Shown piece by piece: positions 10,696 through 23,578 of a stretch of 64,000 bases of DNA; position 1 is the stretch's first letter; each line of letters starts with the position of its first letter. The notes beneath the pieces are model-generated. The model was not told the DNA's origin and searched no databases. It saw nothing but the letters and a program-made list of their open reading frames with translations. The DNA is taken from contig CAMPDV010000060.1 of assembly GCA_946699065.1 (NCBI GenBank), forward strand, positions 620,001-684,000, in the 5' to 3' direction. The position numbers and the translations under genes are program-made. Source of the stretch: Loxodes magnus. Lineage: Eukaryota; Ciliophora; Karyorelictea; Loxodida; Loxodidae.

Positions 10696-13600
10696 TCACT
10701 ATTCTTCTTCCTAAGCATTTTCTTATTTTTCTTAAATAGTCCTTTCTACTACTGTAACCTAGCTACTTGTAACTTCAGTTTAATGACTATTTTCGATATT
10801 TTATGTTTCATTTAATTTTATTTATTCCACTGTATCTCCTTTAACCATATAGCTAATGAATGTTTAAAACTCTTAAATTTGAGAACTTTCCGTTTTTATT
10901 TCCTATTAAGTTTCCACATTTTTCGTATCCTTTGTGTTTACTTCTTTTATCTCTTGTAAAATTTTTTGTTAATTAGCTAATTTCATATTTAGATCTTCAT
11001 TGTTAAGGTCAATTTCCTCTTTAATATTTTTTTCTTGTAAATCTGATGAAAAGTTTGATTTTATTTCTTTTTCTTGAATAATGGTCTCTTAAATATGAAT
11101 TCTAGAGCTTACAAGTAAAGGGTCTTAATTTTTCTCACTTTATACGTCATTTTTTATCATTTATTAATCTTCTTTATCTATATTTAGGCTTTATTCTCTT
11201 TACTTCAATTCATCTTTTTAATTTTAATAAATTTAAACATCCTGCTAGTTTTATATGCTCTCTGTTTCTTCCATAGTTTATTTAGCTTAATGTTTTTCAA
11301 GATTATTTTCTTCTATCTAGCGAGATTTTTCGTTAAACTATTATTTAACTTCTTATACTTCTATTTATTATTTGATTTGATCATTCTAGTTTTAGGATTT
11401 ATTACTGCTACTTTAAGAATTTACTTATTCTTTTTCTTCTATTTATTTAATTTCTTCTTAAGTTTACTATTATTTTCCAAGAATTTCTTTTTCTACGCTT
11501 TATTTTCTCTCTTTTTCTTCTTTTTATTTTTACCTTTATTTTTCATCTTGATCTTCTCCTTTTTCTTCTTCGTCCTCTTTTTGTTTCACTTCTCGTTTCT
11601 CCTTTTGTTTCTCTTCTTTTTTATCTTTTTCTTCTTCTTCATCCTCTTCTTCTTCCTCTTCTTCCTCATCTTCTTCCTCTTCTTCCTCATCTTCTTCCTC
11701 ATCTTCTTCCTCTTCCTCCTCCTCTTCCTCTTCTTCTTCTTCCTCTTCTTCTTCCTCCTCCTCTTCTTCTTCACTCTCCTCTTCGTCTTCATTTTCTTGA
11801 TCTTCTTCATTTATTTTTTCACTATCAGTACTAGTTATTTTTTTTTCTTTTGATGCTGAAATAGTATTATTACCTTAAGGATTTTTTCCAGTTTATTAAT
11901 CGAGCTATTTATCCAATGCTTGAGTAATAATAGTAATAATTTCTGGTATAAGTGACTTAGAAAGTTTATGTTACCTAACAAATTCTTTAGCAACAAGTTT
12001 TGGGGTATCACCTTCATACAAGTTTATTCTTTTTACTTAATCACAAATGTTAATATCGACGCATAAAATCAAATTCTTGATTTAAGTTTTGGTTTACTTA
12101 CTTGCAATGCTAGCACTGATATCAGGTTTGAAAGAAAAATCATTATTTTTCTCCTATATTTATCGATATCTCTCTATTAACTCCTTTTTCTTTTCTAAAT
12201 TTTTTATTGAATCTTCTCATAATTTTAGAGTTCGTTTCTAAGCATTTTTAGGAGTTGAATCAACAGCTCCTATTTCTTTAGAGATTATTCTAGGTGTAAA
12301 TGTACACTCAGACATTCTTTTGTGTTCTAACTCCTTTTTTACTTGCTCGCTTTTACTAAGAGCTTACTTTTTTCTCTCTAATAAAGATTGCTAAAATTCT
12401 AAAGCTCTGTTTGGAGTAACCGCTTTCTACGTATCACCTTTCATTTTTTGGACAAGTTTACTTAGTTAAGGACGGAATGTTGGCTCAATGACTTGTAATT
12501 ATTTTTTTTAGTTTTTGATTTGCATTCTTGATTCTTTAAAAATGATATAGTCAATATGTATTCTTTTAGAGGATTTTTCAGGTAATATATATATCTCTTG
12601 ATAATAATATCCATATATTTCCATATTTTAAGGGATTTATACTTTTAATTTGGCAGTATCTATTTATAACTGCTACTATGCTTCTTAAACATATCCCATT
12701 ATTGAGTAAACAAAAAGTTTCAGTGCTTGCAAAGTAATTCCTTTATTTGGAACACCTAAGTCGTCTCACATTTATTTGAGTAAAATAAGTTGCTCATCAT
12801 CATACATATTTTGAACATCTGGCATAATGAAACTCATATTTTGCATAAGTTGATGCAACTGTAAATAATCCAACTTTTTACCTACAAAATTTTCAATCAG
12901 TTGCTTTTCAAGGCTAGTAACTAATAATTACTTACTTTTGGATCCTATATGGTGGCTTTATTATGAAACCTATTTAACTTTAACTTGTTATCTTCTTTTG
13001 GCATCTTCGTATAAAATATCTTATACCTTTTAATTTCTAACTAACTACGTAGCCTTTTTAGAAACTTCTGGAATCCTTTCTTATTTAATAAATTCTAAAT
13101 CTTCAGGTTTATTAGCTAGACTATATAATCTATCATAAACATCTTCTTCTCTTTCGCCTACTAACTTTTAAGAAACTAAACTCATTCTTGGTCTTTTTTC
13201 TTAAAGTTCTTATAAGACTTGATTTTCTTTATCCTATTTTTCTTATTTCAATGCTTCTATTTTCTCTGTTGTTTTATTTTTTCACTTGTTCTGCAATTAA
13301 ATAAATTGCTCAAATCCCTCTCTTTATCCGTAAAATTTATTTATTTTAGGCTTAAAATTTCAATCTTCTTTCTCTTTTTGCTTTTTTTCATAATTTTCTA
13401 ATAAGGTTTATCTTTTTTCCTTTGCTATTTTGTTATTTTGATAAAGTCTTGCACCTACCTCAACACTTGTTTTCTAAATAACCTATCTATTTAAAGTATT
13501 TTGCAAGATTAATGCTTTTTAGCTTTCATCAATAAGTATTTAGTTCTTTTTCTATTACTGCTTTTTTATTGTGTATTTAGGTTTTTTCGTTTATATTTAA

Positions 13601-15849
13601 AATGCTTTTTATAGTAATTCTTATTTTTATTGCTCACTCAAATCGGAAAGAAATTCTTTATAAGGACTCAATGTGGACTAACTTTTAGTTCTATGATTTT
13701 AACATTTTTTCTAAATATTCGCACCCATGTGTTTATCCTTAGAATTTTGGTTTTTTAAAGATTTTTATTTTTACTAATTATATGTTTCTCTAGCTTAGCC
13801 TTCCTGAAAATTTTGCTGTGATTCTTCAGTTTATAGACTCTAAAATGTCGACTATAATTTTTATGTTTGCTACTATTAAATTTATTCCATATTCATTTGT
13901 TACTCTTCTTGGCTATATTAATACTTAACATTTTCTTACTAATTTTAAATTTATATTTCTAATTATTTTTAATCTTGCTTTTCAATTAAGTTCTCTTCTA
14001 AAACTTCTAAAACTTCTATATCTTTTTGTTCTTTCAAGATCTCTTAATCTTACTACTCTATTTATAATTCTTTTCTTTCATTTTCTTAAATAAGTTTCTG
14101 TTCTATATTTTAAGATTAAGAATCTTCTTATTAGTGTTAATTTAATAGTTTATCCTTAGAATTGTTTTTATGAAGTTCATTCTTTTAAATATTTATTTAA
14201 TTTTAAATATTTTCTTCTTTTTAGTTAATTTCATTATAAGACTGAGATTGGTTGTTCTAATTATCTTACAAGTTTTGACTAGATTCTGGCTTACTTTAGT
14301 GTGATTACATCTACTCTGAATGTGTTTAGTCTATTTCTTATACTTTTACTTCATTAAATTCCTCTTATTACAGATTTTGATGAGAGATTTATTAAATTTC
14401 TTATTATTGACTTTAATCTTTCAATTTTTAGTCTTTTGCACTCTAATCAACAACTTCCTCATTTATCTAAGAGATTTTTTCTTCACTTGTTTACTTTTGT
14501 TCTTATAATTTTTATTATTCTAGATCTACGTTAAATTAATCTTATCCACCTTCTTATTTAAATTAATGTATTTCGCTTTCATTATTTTTTTGAACTTATT
14601 CAACAAAATGTTCTTGCTACATCTAATCATTATTTTTTTCTTTTTCTGTTTACTGACTTATTTAAATGTTCTAATTCTCAAGTGGATTTAAACTTTCAGA
14701 TTATTTTTAGAATTATACTTAATCTTAATTTAATTCTTATTAAGAAACATCTTGAGATTCTTTTTTAGCTTCTTTTAATTCTTCTTTTTATTCCTCTTTA
14801 TTTTCTTCATTTTATTATGCTAGTAAATTTTTTTATTCTTTATTTAGGGTTGATAATTCTTCATTTTTGCTTTCTTTTTCATATTCTTCTTTTTATAAAT
14901 TTTCCTACTACTCCAAATTTTATTAAACCTCGTATAATTCAACTTAATTTGATTTTTGATCTTATTCTAAATCTGATTTTTCGTTTTATGCTTATTTTTG
15001 TTGAATTTCTTATTCATTTTTTTATTTAATATCTTACTCTTGAATTTATTTTATTTCTTAATCTTTATTTATCTCTTCGATATTATCTTTCTATTATTCT
15101 TTATTATCTTCATTAACCTCTTTCAATTCTTCTACTTAGTCTTATTTTATTTTTTCTTCTTGAAGTATTTATTACTACTCTTAGTCAGCCTATAAATTCT
15201 ATTATATTTAAGCTTCTTCTTATAGTTTATTTGATTTTTGCTCTTATTATTTCTAATTTTGTTCAATATTTCTCTCTTATTCATCTTAAATCAACTATTC
15301 AACAATTAAAGTGTTTTGTTCCCTTCCAGTATTTTAAAATTCTTTATGTTCTTCCTAATTTTAAATGTTTTCATTTTATTATTTTTCATTATCTTAGCTC
15401 TAACTATTCTATTCTTACACTTTTTCAATTTCTATTTCATTATCCTAGTTTTAGATTATCTACTCATTTATTTTTTCGCTTTATTTTTCCTTAAATTCAT
15501 TTTTTTATTCTTCGGGGTTTATAAAATTTTAATCTATTTATTAATTTTCTTATATTTAGGCTTCTATCTTAGGAACATCTTATATATCATATTCTTTTTG
15601 CTCTACTTGATGAATGTCCTTATTCTTATCCAAAAGTTCTTGCTCATTTTCCTTTAAATCTTAAACGTTTTAGTTATCAAGTTACTAAATTTGCTACAAT
15701 CCTTAAAACTAGACCTCATTGTCTTCCCTTACATCTTAAGGCAAATTTTAGTTATCCTTTACTTCATTTTTCTCTTGCTGTATCGCTTCTTTTGATTACT
15801 CTGCTTCAATTGCAGATTCTTGCGCTGCAACTATTTCTTTTTCGCTCAT
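10696..15849 (-). CDS. Giant Q/E-rich coiled-coil protein with FxPxI motifs and poly-Glu tract, 1717 aa
   Basis: The frame is open for 1717 codons, ATG 15849 to TGA 10696-10698. Residues about 1-650 are low-complexity, very rich in Gln (nearly all from TAA/TAG), Glu, Asn and Lys. From about 820 to 1240 there is an ordered part with recurring aromatic-x-Pro motifs: WNFKPKI, PTFRPQL, CTFTPRI, FSFKPDI. Between them is LGVPNKGITLQALKLFVYSIMG. Around 1255-1315 sits a small domain, LCVDINICDQVKRINLYEGD...LVAKEFVRQHKL. Residues about 1347-1420 are an almost pure Glu tract with a few Asp. The tail (1440-1717) is again Gln/Glu-rich. FxPxI repeats with a terminal domain of this kind occur in ciliate and flagellate structural proteins. 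I cannot assign a name. The next minus-strand gene upstream is a shorter paralogue. Confidence 0.85.
11590..11810 (-). repeat. Poly-Glu (GAA/GAG) coding tract
   Basis: About 73 codons, almost all GAA or GAG with scattered GAT, giving a near-uninterrupted acidic run in the 1717-residue protein. On the plus strand it is a TTC/CTC polypyrimidine tract that creates false Leu/Phe-rich and, antisense, Lys/Arg-rich ORFs. The mixture of GAA and GAG suggests selection for Glu rather than simple triplet slippage. Confidence 0.85.
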
Positions 15850-15941
15850 AATTGATTTAAAATTAATATAAAGGATTATTAAATATTTTAATAAAGAAGT
15901 AAAACTATTCAAGTTAATTTAAATAAAAATAAAGTTTAATT

Positions 15942-18077
15942 TCACAAGCCAATATGATTCTTTAGCAAACTAACCAGCTTTTCATGCAAATTCTTATCTA
16001 AGTTATGTGAAACTATAAATTCACTTGCAATGTCTTCTAGATTATCTCCTTGATATACAGTTATTCTTTCCGTCCTATCAGCTCCTAATTTTATATCAAT
16101 GTGCATTAGTGGAGTTTCATCATTTCGTTTAGTACTGTTTTTGCTTTTATCTTAAGTTTAACTGTTTTAACTTTCGTTTTAGCTTGTTTCTTTTTCTTTA
16201 CTGTTTTAATCTCTTTATTTGGATTAGTTTTATTAGTTTGATTTTTATATAGGTAAATTTTTTTCCTTCATAATTGTTAGTATTTTTTTGTCTTTTTCAG
16301 CTATTTTCATTTCTTAGATAGTTTCTTCCAATCCTTTTACTTATTTCTTCACATAAATTTTCTTTTTTGACTATTTGCTTCTTTCTAAATTAGGCTTGAA
16401 AGTTGATAAACTTTCCTATTAGCTTTATATTTTTTATGCTTTAACCTATATTTTCGCTTTAATTTCAGCAGCTTTTTCATAAAGCTAATTATAGTTACAA
16501 GTCCTTGAAGTTTAACTTCCTTACCTATTGATGCTAGGCTAAAATGAGCATTCTTCTAGCTCTTTTTAGAGTTAGTCATTTCTCATATTTTCCAATTTTT
16601 CCAAATTTTTCTGTTTAGCCTCAAGGAGAGATTCATAATTCTCTGTTAGTTTTTACGGCGATAAATAGCTTCTCTACGACTATTTTAGAATCTAGGGTTA
16701 AAAAGTACATTCATCTTCTTATTGTGAATATTTTAGTTTGTCTCAATATTTTTAATTGCTTTTTCTGTTAAATCTTAATTCAGTAAAGTGCTTGTAGACT
16801 GCTTCAGATTTCTTAGGTGGAAGTATATAGTTATCAGAACTAATTCAACCAAAAGTTTTAACTTGAGCGTCAAATGAAACAGTAGGATCTTAATCCATTT
16901 TCTCTTAAACTCCCATAATTGCAGCAATGAAAGTTTGTAAATTTTGCAAAGTTATTCCTTCATCATTTAACTCATTTCATATTTACTCCATATATTTTTG
17001 TTCTTACTCGTACTTATTACTATTTGGTTCTAGCCATAAAAATCCAAGGACTTGAAGAGTTTACGAAAGACCTTATTAATCAAGCTTTTAAGATTGTTCG
17101 CTTTATACACTTTTCATAAAGACATTTTCTATTTCTTTATAAAGCCTTTTTCGTAAAAGCTCTTAAGTATCATTGTTACATTTGAAATTAGTATCAGGTT
17201 TTGAAGGTTTAGGCTTTTATATTCTTCTAACAGCGTCTTAATATAACAATTGATGAACAGGTTTATCTCTAACTAATGTTTTACTTTTCGAATTTATCTC
17301 AGGAATCATTTAAGAATTGGATAATGCTGACGTAGTTGATTGATTTTGAGTTGATTTTACTACGTAAAGTCGATCAATAACCGACTAATCATCTTGTTTT
17401 TCAGCGCATATTTTAATACTTCCTTTACTCATGAATCTGCTTGATAAATGAACTTGATTATCAATTTCTTCTTTGAATTATTGTATTTTGTTCTGCTTTT
17501 AAATTAAATGCTTTTCTTGGCTTTCTAGAAATTATTAAAAAGGACGTCTTTCGGTGGAATTGATTCGTGGTCTGAAAGTACAGTTTTCTACGTCTTTTTC
17601 AGTTTTTAACATTTTTTGAGCAGCAATTTTTTCATCAGCTTTTTTCTTAAACTCTAAGCATCTATTAACTTAGTCTAATGACTTTATCTTCTTCTGCTTC
17701 AAATTTTGTTGTATGATTTATTTTTTTTGCTGCTCATTCAAAAAATGAGTAAGGCTAGGAGACGACATTCTGCTAGATCTAATAGATTTAATATTTTACT
17801 TAACGAAATTCTTGTTACTTTGATGAAAAACAGTATTTGAAGTCCTTTAAAACCTACTTCCAGAGTACGTCATTCTCTTTTACATTTGTGTGTCCATAAT
17901 TCTATCGATATCGTAAGTTTCTTTTGAAACATTTTCTCCTTAAACAGCAACCGGAATTCCTCTTCACTATCTACAAACTGATCTTGAAACTGAGTTCTAC
18001 TTCTACGTTTACTTAGTTTCAAATGTATCAATGTCTTCAGAATCAAAATCGAATTCAGCTTAGGATTAAAAGAACAT
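15942..18077 (-). CDS. FxPxI-motif coiled-coil protein, paralogue of the next gene, 711 aa
   Basis: 711 residues, ATG 18077 to TGA 15942-15944, only 92 bp from the start of the 1717-residue gene on the same strand. It has the same order of parts as that gene: CTFRPRINST (about 166), LNDEGITLQNLQTFIAAIMG (about 370), ECTFQPQI (about 459), ECSFQPSI (about 509), STFKPNL (about 559). It ends with the same C-terminal domain, MHIDIKLGADRTERITVYQGD...IASEFIVSHNLD. Compare NKGITLQALKLFVYSIMG and VDINICDQVKRINLYEGD in the neighbour. It lacks the long Gln-rich head and the poly-Glu tail. In-frame TGA reads as Trp at several places. Likely a structural, perhaps ciliary, protein; this is inferred only from motif type. 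Confidence 0.87.
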
Positions 18078-19567
18078 TTTAGTTAATTTTAAATAATTTA
18101 ATTTTCTTAAATTATATTCATTAAAGAAAAAAGATTAGTTCTACTTCTACTAATCTACATATTTCATTTCTCTTTTAACTCCATATCTATTTCAAATACT
18201 TCATTAGATCTCTAAATTTACTATGTTATTATTAAAAATAATGTTTAGTTCCTATTAGTTTAAATTCCCTAATTATGCTTCGTCTTTTTTCTTTTAACTT
18301 AATTATTTTTACATATCTGTTTAGCTTCCATTGCCTTTTTGCTTTATATAAGAGATTAATCACTATAAGTTTAAGCATTGCTATCATTATAAAATATTGC
18401 TTTATACTTGCTTCATGTAATTAAATCTTACCTTAGCGTGACTTAATATGTATAATATACATGAAGATTAGATTAAAGGAGATTAAGGTAAAAGTAAAGA
18501 CAAGATACTTAAGTTCCATTTATCACTCTTAGTTTTAAAGTTTTATCACTTTAGTTATTAAAGCATAAAGGATTAATCTATAGTAGATACCTATTTATGT
18601 CTTAGTTTTGTATCCTTATTTTCAGTAAACTAGAAGTAAATTTTAACCTTTAAGATTTATTTTCTTACTTAACAGAGTTATATAACTGATAGCATGCTTT
18701 AATAAGTAAAGACTATAATTAAGGAGAAAAAAGAAGGACGTTAAGGGATTCTAAAGATAAAGTATAAGAGTTATTTAATTACTAAGCCTTTATGTCTTCC
18801 ACTAGTCTAATTGTATAGCTCGCAATTATCAGTAAGTTAGCATACCAATAATTAGCATATCCAGAGTAGATAATTAAAGAAATTAATAATCAATAGTAAT
18901 AATCTTAATTGCTAGTTAAAGTAAAAATAACATATCATTATAACTAAAGAAAATAAGCTAAAAATTTAAAAGAAGTAATAATAAAGAAAAGTCTTAACTT
19001 ATCTATCTAAGATTATTATACTTCATTTAAAGTTTCAAACAGTACAGAAACATTAAGCTATCTTAACATTCTTGAAGTAAGCTTTATTCCAAAGTATCTT
19101 ATCTGCATTTCATAAACGTCACTTATTAATTTCTTAAAATAATATTTATTTAATGGAAGTAAATAGGAATACAAGCAATAAATTTATTTAAGCACTATAC
19201 GCACACAACATTTTACTAAAGTTAAATTCAGGGAAACTATTAACGAAATTAATAACGGAGTATAAGACAAGTAGTCAGAGTGATAGGCTATTAAGACTAA
19301 TAAGAACTAAAACGATTTTAATTAATTTATTAAATTAGAAATGTTAAGTAAAATTATTAGAGAAAATATATTCGATAGGGCTAGTAAGTTTTAAGTTAGA
19401 AAATAATAAAATAAAAGGAAAAAGTGGCGCTAATTAGGATAGTTTATTTTATTTTAATTGCAAAAATTGAATGTTAAGTGCTTATTAAAATATAGCACTG
19501 ATATAAGGTGTATCAATTTGAAGTTTGTCGAACTTTAATTTTTAACATATTTTTGAATTATAAAAAA
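18078..19567. other. AT-rich intergenic region (divergent promoters)
   Basis: 1.49 kb between the start of the 711-residue gene (minus) and the start of the phosphodiesterase gene (plus). It must hold both promoters. No motif or open frame of coding composition was seen. Confidence 0.5.
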
Positions 19568-22222
19568 ATGAAGATAGAGCCTGTTTCTTAAGATACTGTT
19601 AATATTCAATATGAATCTACGTCAGGTTAATATGGAATTTTTCTCACTTAAGATAAGCAAGGAAGAAATCTCAATGAAGCTGTTATGCAAACTGATATCA
19701 ATACACTTGAATTCAAAGACTAAGAGTAGGAGCTTGACTTCAAAAGCATACTTTATTCTTCTCCTGCAAATGAGAAGAATCCTTCACGTGAATATCTCTT
19801 TGCATGAACTCGCTACATTACCTTCCTAATTTTAGTTTTAGGCTGCAGTTTAGCAGTGGAAATAGTAAATTTGATATACCATAAAGAAAGCGACAAGATG
19901 GTGTTTGCTCAAATAGCAATAATAATTGCGCTTATTTTAATTGAAGGAATTGCTTTAAGTGTTCTGGTTCTCAGCGTAAAAAGAAGATAATACTCCACCT
20001 TAGCTTTTCCTCTTTTAATGATTTTTATAGAAGCATATATTCTAATTTTTGACAAAAGCTTACTAGATAATGTGTTCAAATATAGACCTGAGTCTTAACT
20101 GGATCATTCGCTAGTGATAATAGGTGGACTGTATATATCTTAGTAAGCAGTCTTTAATAATTATAAGAGTACTTGTGCTCTTAATATTGCCACCATCATT
20201 TTATACTTTATCACCAAAATTTTAACTAAGGAAGAAGTTCAAGAAATCCTTACTAGTACTTTGATTCTAATGTTCGTATCAGTTTGCCTGTGCATAGAAT
20301 CATTTAGAAAGGAAAAAATAATGAAGGCTATATTCTTAACCAGATTAAACTAAGAAGATGGTAAAATAAAGACGAGAATTACTGCTAATAGATAAGCTAG
20401 AGAGAATAAAAAATAGCAAACTAATTTAGAATAGCAAAGTGATATTCAATCAGTCAAATTAATGGAGATCATTAGAAAAGATAAAGATACTCTTACTGAA
20501 GTTGAAAAAATCGTACTAAAACTCTAATCTACAATGACTATTATAGGAGCTACTTCCGATGTTATTATGGCTAATGATGTAAGGGTTAAGCTTAATAAAG
20601 CTAATGAAGAGTTAAAATAGATTCTTTTCACGATAATTGAAAAAGAAAATCTATTTGAAATAAATATGAAAGAGGACTTGCCAAAGTCAATTTCAAAAGA
20701 GGATAGGCTATATGTAGCATAGTAATATCAAAAGCCTTCAGTGTAAAATGAAGAGCTTTAAAGAATTATAGAATCAAGAAAAAGCAAAAATAAAAAGTCT
20801 ACTTTATTTGTAGGGAGAAAGGTAACGCAAATAGAAAAAATATAGTCTTATGATGTATAATAATTAAGTAATTTATTGAAACAAGCAGGATTCAACTGGA
20901 ACTTTGATGTATTTTTTTTGTCAAGTATCACATAAGACAAATCTTTATCTACATGTGGTGTCTATCTATTAGACAAATTATTATTGGCTGAAGAAACATT
21001 TCATTTAAAGCAAGAAATTTATAAAAAATATTTTCAGTTGATTGAATCAAAATATATAACCAATCCTTATCATAATCGTGATCATGCTACGGATGTTACA
21101 TGTTCTTTACTATTTTTTATAATGAATTCCTAACTTAAAGAGAAACTCGAAAATTTAGATAATTTCGCTTCAATAGTTGCCTGTTTAGGTCATGATGTAT
21201 AGCACTAAGCTTTAAATAATAGATTTCTGGTAAATAACGAAGAAGACTTAGCTATATTATATAATGATATTTCAGTACTAGAAAATATGCATGCAGCTAC
21301 AACATTTTAGCTGATGAAGAATCCTGATACTAATATTCTAGCAACACTAAATCCTCAAGATAAAATATATGTTAGAAAATTAATAATCGAAATGATTCTT
21401 GAAACTGATATGTCAAAGCATTTCTCTCACTTAGGAGCTTTTAGAACCAAAGCCATTGATTATTGTGAGGAATTTACTTTAGACAAAATAGAAAACAAAC
21501 TATTGGTATTAAAATCAGCAATTAAGTGTGCAGATATTGGTCATTCTAGTAAAGATTGGGATTTACATTTTAAATGAAGTAACAAAGTTATGGAAGAATT
21601 TTTTGGGTAAGGGGATATAGAAAGATCAAAAGGGTAACCTATTTCGATGTACTGCGACAAATATACAACCTAAATACCTAAATCCCAAGCAGGCTTTATA
21701 GACTTTATATGTTTGCCACTCTTTAGAGCTTTTAATGAATATTTAAAATCAGCTTAGGTGAAAAAGTATGTAGTAGATTAGCTTGATAAGAACTTAGCTG
21801 AATGAAACAAAAGAAAAAAAGAAAGAACGAAAACTTTATTTAGTGCTTAAAAAGTGAATCCTGAATTAAAGTAAAATTTTAACTAAACTCGTGAAAATTC
21901 AATTAAATCCTTTGAAAAGCATACTGAAAAGAATTAGGCTGTAAGTGCTAGAAACATCTAAAAATAGAGAAGAACTTCTTTTGATATCGTTAATAAGTAA
22001 ACAACAGCTACCAAAAGCGATAGTAAGAATGATTCGACTTTTAAAGGATCCCAACCTAGTGATGTCACTCCTTTTTTTGCTCAAGAGTTGACTGATATGG
22101 TACAAGATCTTGAAAAAGAAACTGCTAACTCAATAGTTAATCAGCAAAATACATCTCCTAATAAAAACAAAGAGGATGAGAATATAATTGACGAATTGCT
22201 AGCTGAAATAGAAAATGATTGA
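19568..22222 (+). CDS. Six-TM cyclic-nucleotide phosphodiesterase, 884 aa
   Basis: 884 residues, ATG 19568 to TGA 22220-22222. A soluble head of about 80 residues precedes roughly six hydrophobic segments (about 82-103, 113-138, 144-162, 178-190, 200-218, 225-244). A coiled linker follows, then a class I PDE catalytic domain (about 400-760). Metal-binding signatures are NPYHNRDHATDV (about 498-509), CLGHDVQHQALNNRF (about 538-552) and KCADIGHSS (about 653). HFKWSNKVMEEFF has its Trp encoded by TGA, matching the conserved LKWS of PDEs. The enzyme hydrolyses cAMP and/or cGMP. Membrane-anchored PDEs are typical of ciliates, where cyclic nucleotides control ciliary beating. Oddity: the usual HDVDHPG reads HDVQHQA, with TAG and TAA codons for the two Gln. 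The C-terminal tail is polar and disordered. Confidence 0.93.
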
Positions 22223-23230
22223 TAAAAAATACACAAATTTTTCTTAATTTTAATTGAAAAATTTACATCTCACACTTAAAAATCTAAATTTAATAGTACT
22301 ATATTAATATAATCATTAACCAATATAATTAACTCATCTATACAAATTATATAGATTGGCCTTTCATCTAATAAAACTCTAAATGAAGAAATGTTTTTAA
22401 TACATTTAGAATTATTAAAATATTTCAAATTTATACCAAAATCATAAGCTATATATTATAGTCATTTTACTTTATATTGATGAGCAATATAGATTAAAAT
22501 ATATTCTAGTCTATTTAATTTATCGGTATTTTTAAGGCCTTTAATGAAGATTTATTACTAAGGGGTGTTTATAACTCCTTTTTTGTTTTTTTTTAAATTA
22601 ATTTTAAGCTTAAAAATATTAAAAAATTCCAAAAATTTAACCAGATATTCAACTGCTTTTTTGAAGATAAATTACTCATAGCCAGTATGGTTGCTTGCTT
22701 TAATTAAATCTGAACATAAGTTTAAAATTATGAAAACATTCACCAAAATTAAAAATTGAATACTTTTACTCTTTTAAATGTGTCAATATATTTCCTTAAC
22801 TTATTGATCTATAATTATGAGTTTAAAGTACAATAGTTAAGTTTTTTTGTTTCTAACCGTTTTTAAATGAATAGTTTACCATTAGCTATTAAATGAATAA
22901 TTCTATAAATTTTAATTACTCTACACTTTATATTTATGCTCTTATACTTATCTGACTTTTTATTTATCCTATTTAAATTTCTATTCTTATAGTTAATATT
23001 TCAAGATTAAATACGTTTGAACTAATTAAAAACTCTTTAATCATAAATCATTAACTTAATATTTTGACTAGATAATAACCACTTTGCTAAAAAGCTAAGA
23101 ATAAGATTTTAGAATAGAAGATAGATAAGTAGCAAATAAAATGAAAAGGAATATAATTTAAAGCTAATAAAGCATTTAAATAGGATTTAGTGTATTTAAA
23201 TTATTGTAGGTTGTTCTAGTTTATTCTTTA
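22223..23230. other. AT-rich intergenic region
   Basis: About 1 kb between convergent gene ends. Nothing supportable was found. Confidence 0.55.
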
Positions 23231-23578
23231 TCAAAGACTCTCCTTTACACTTTTACCCTACTCTGCCTGCTTTTTTTGATTGGCTTCAAAGCAGCTCAAA
23301 AATTCTCTTTTCCTCTTTTCCATTTCTTTAGTTTCAAGATCAGAGTTAGTGAATTTTGGCGTATTCCTATCAATATCTCAATAAATATCAAAATAGCATT
23401 CTTTATCAACACATTTATGGATGCACATATCTCTAACTAGTTTATTATTTTTATCAATTTTCATGCATTTTCTTGCAGCACATTCAGATCTTAATTGTAC
23501 ATAAGCTTTGTTAGTTTCACTTTGAGCAATTATAAATATTAAGGATATTAGAATGCAAAGTTACTTCAATTTATTCAT
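23231..23578 (-). CDS. Small secreted cysteine-rich protein
   Basis: 115 residues, ATG 23578 to TGA 23231-23233. The N-terminus MNKLKQLCILISLIFIIAQS is a clear signal peptide. The mature part has spaced cysteines: RSECAARKCMKI, DMCIHKCVDKECYFDIYWDID (Trp from TGA), then LSCFEANQKK near the basic C-terminus. The order C-x4-C ... C-x3-C-x4-C-Y-x2-I-Y ... F-x-x-C reminds me of a widespread small uncharacterised eukaryotic family (DUF4787-like), but this is from memory and not tested. Probably secreted or in the ER lumen; function unknown. Confidence 0.75.

Noticed and set aside
11290-11853. Leu/Phe-rich plus-strand ORF and Lys/Arg-rich minus-strand ORF
   Set aside because: They are shadows of the poly-Glu coding tract in the 1717-residue minus-strand gene.
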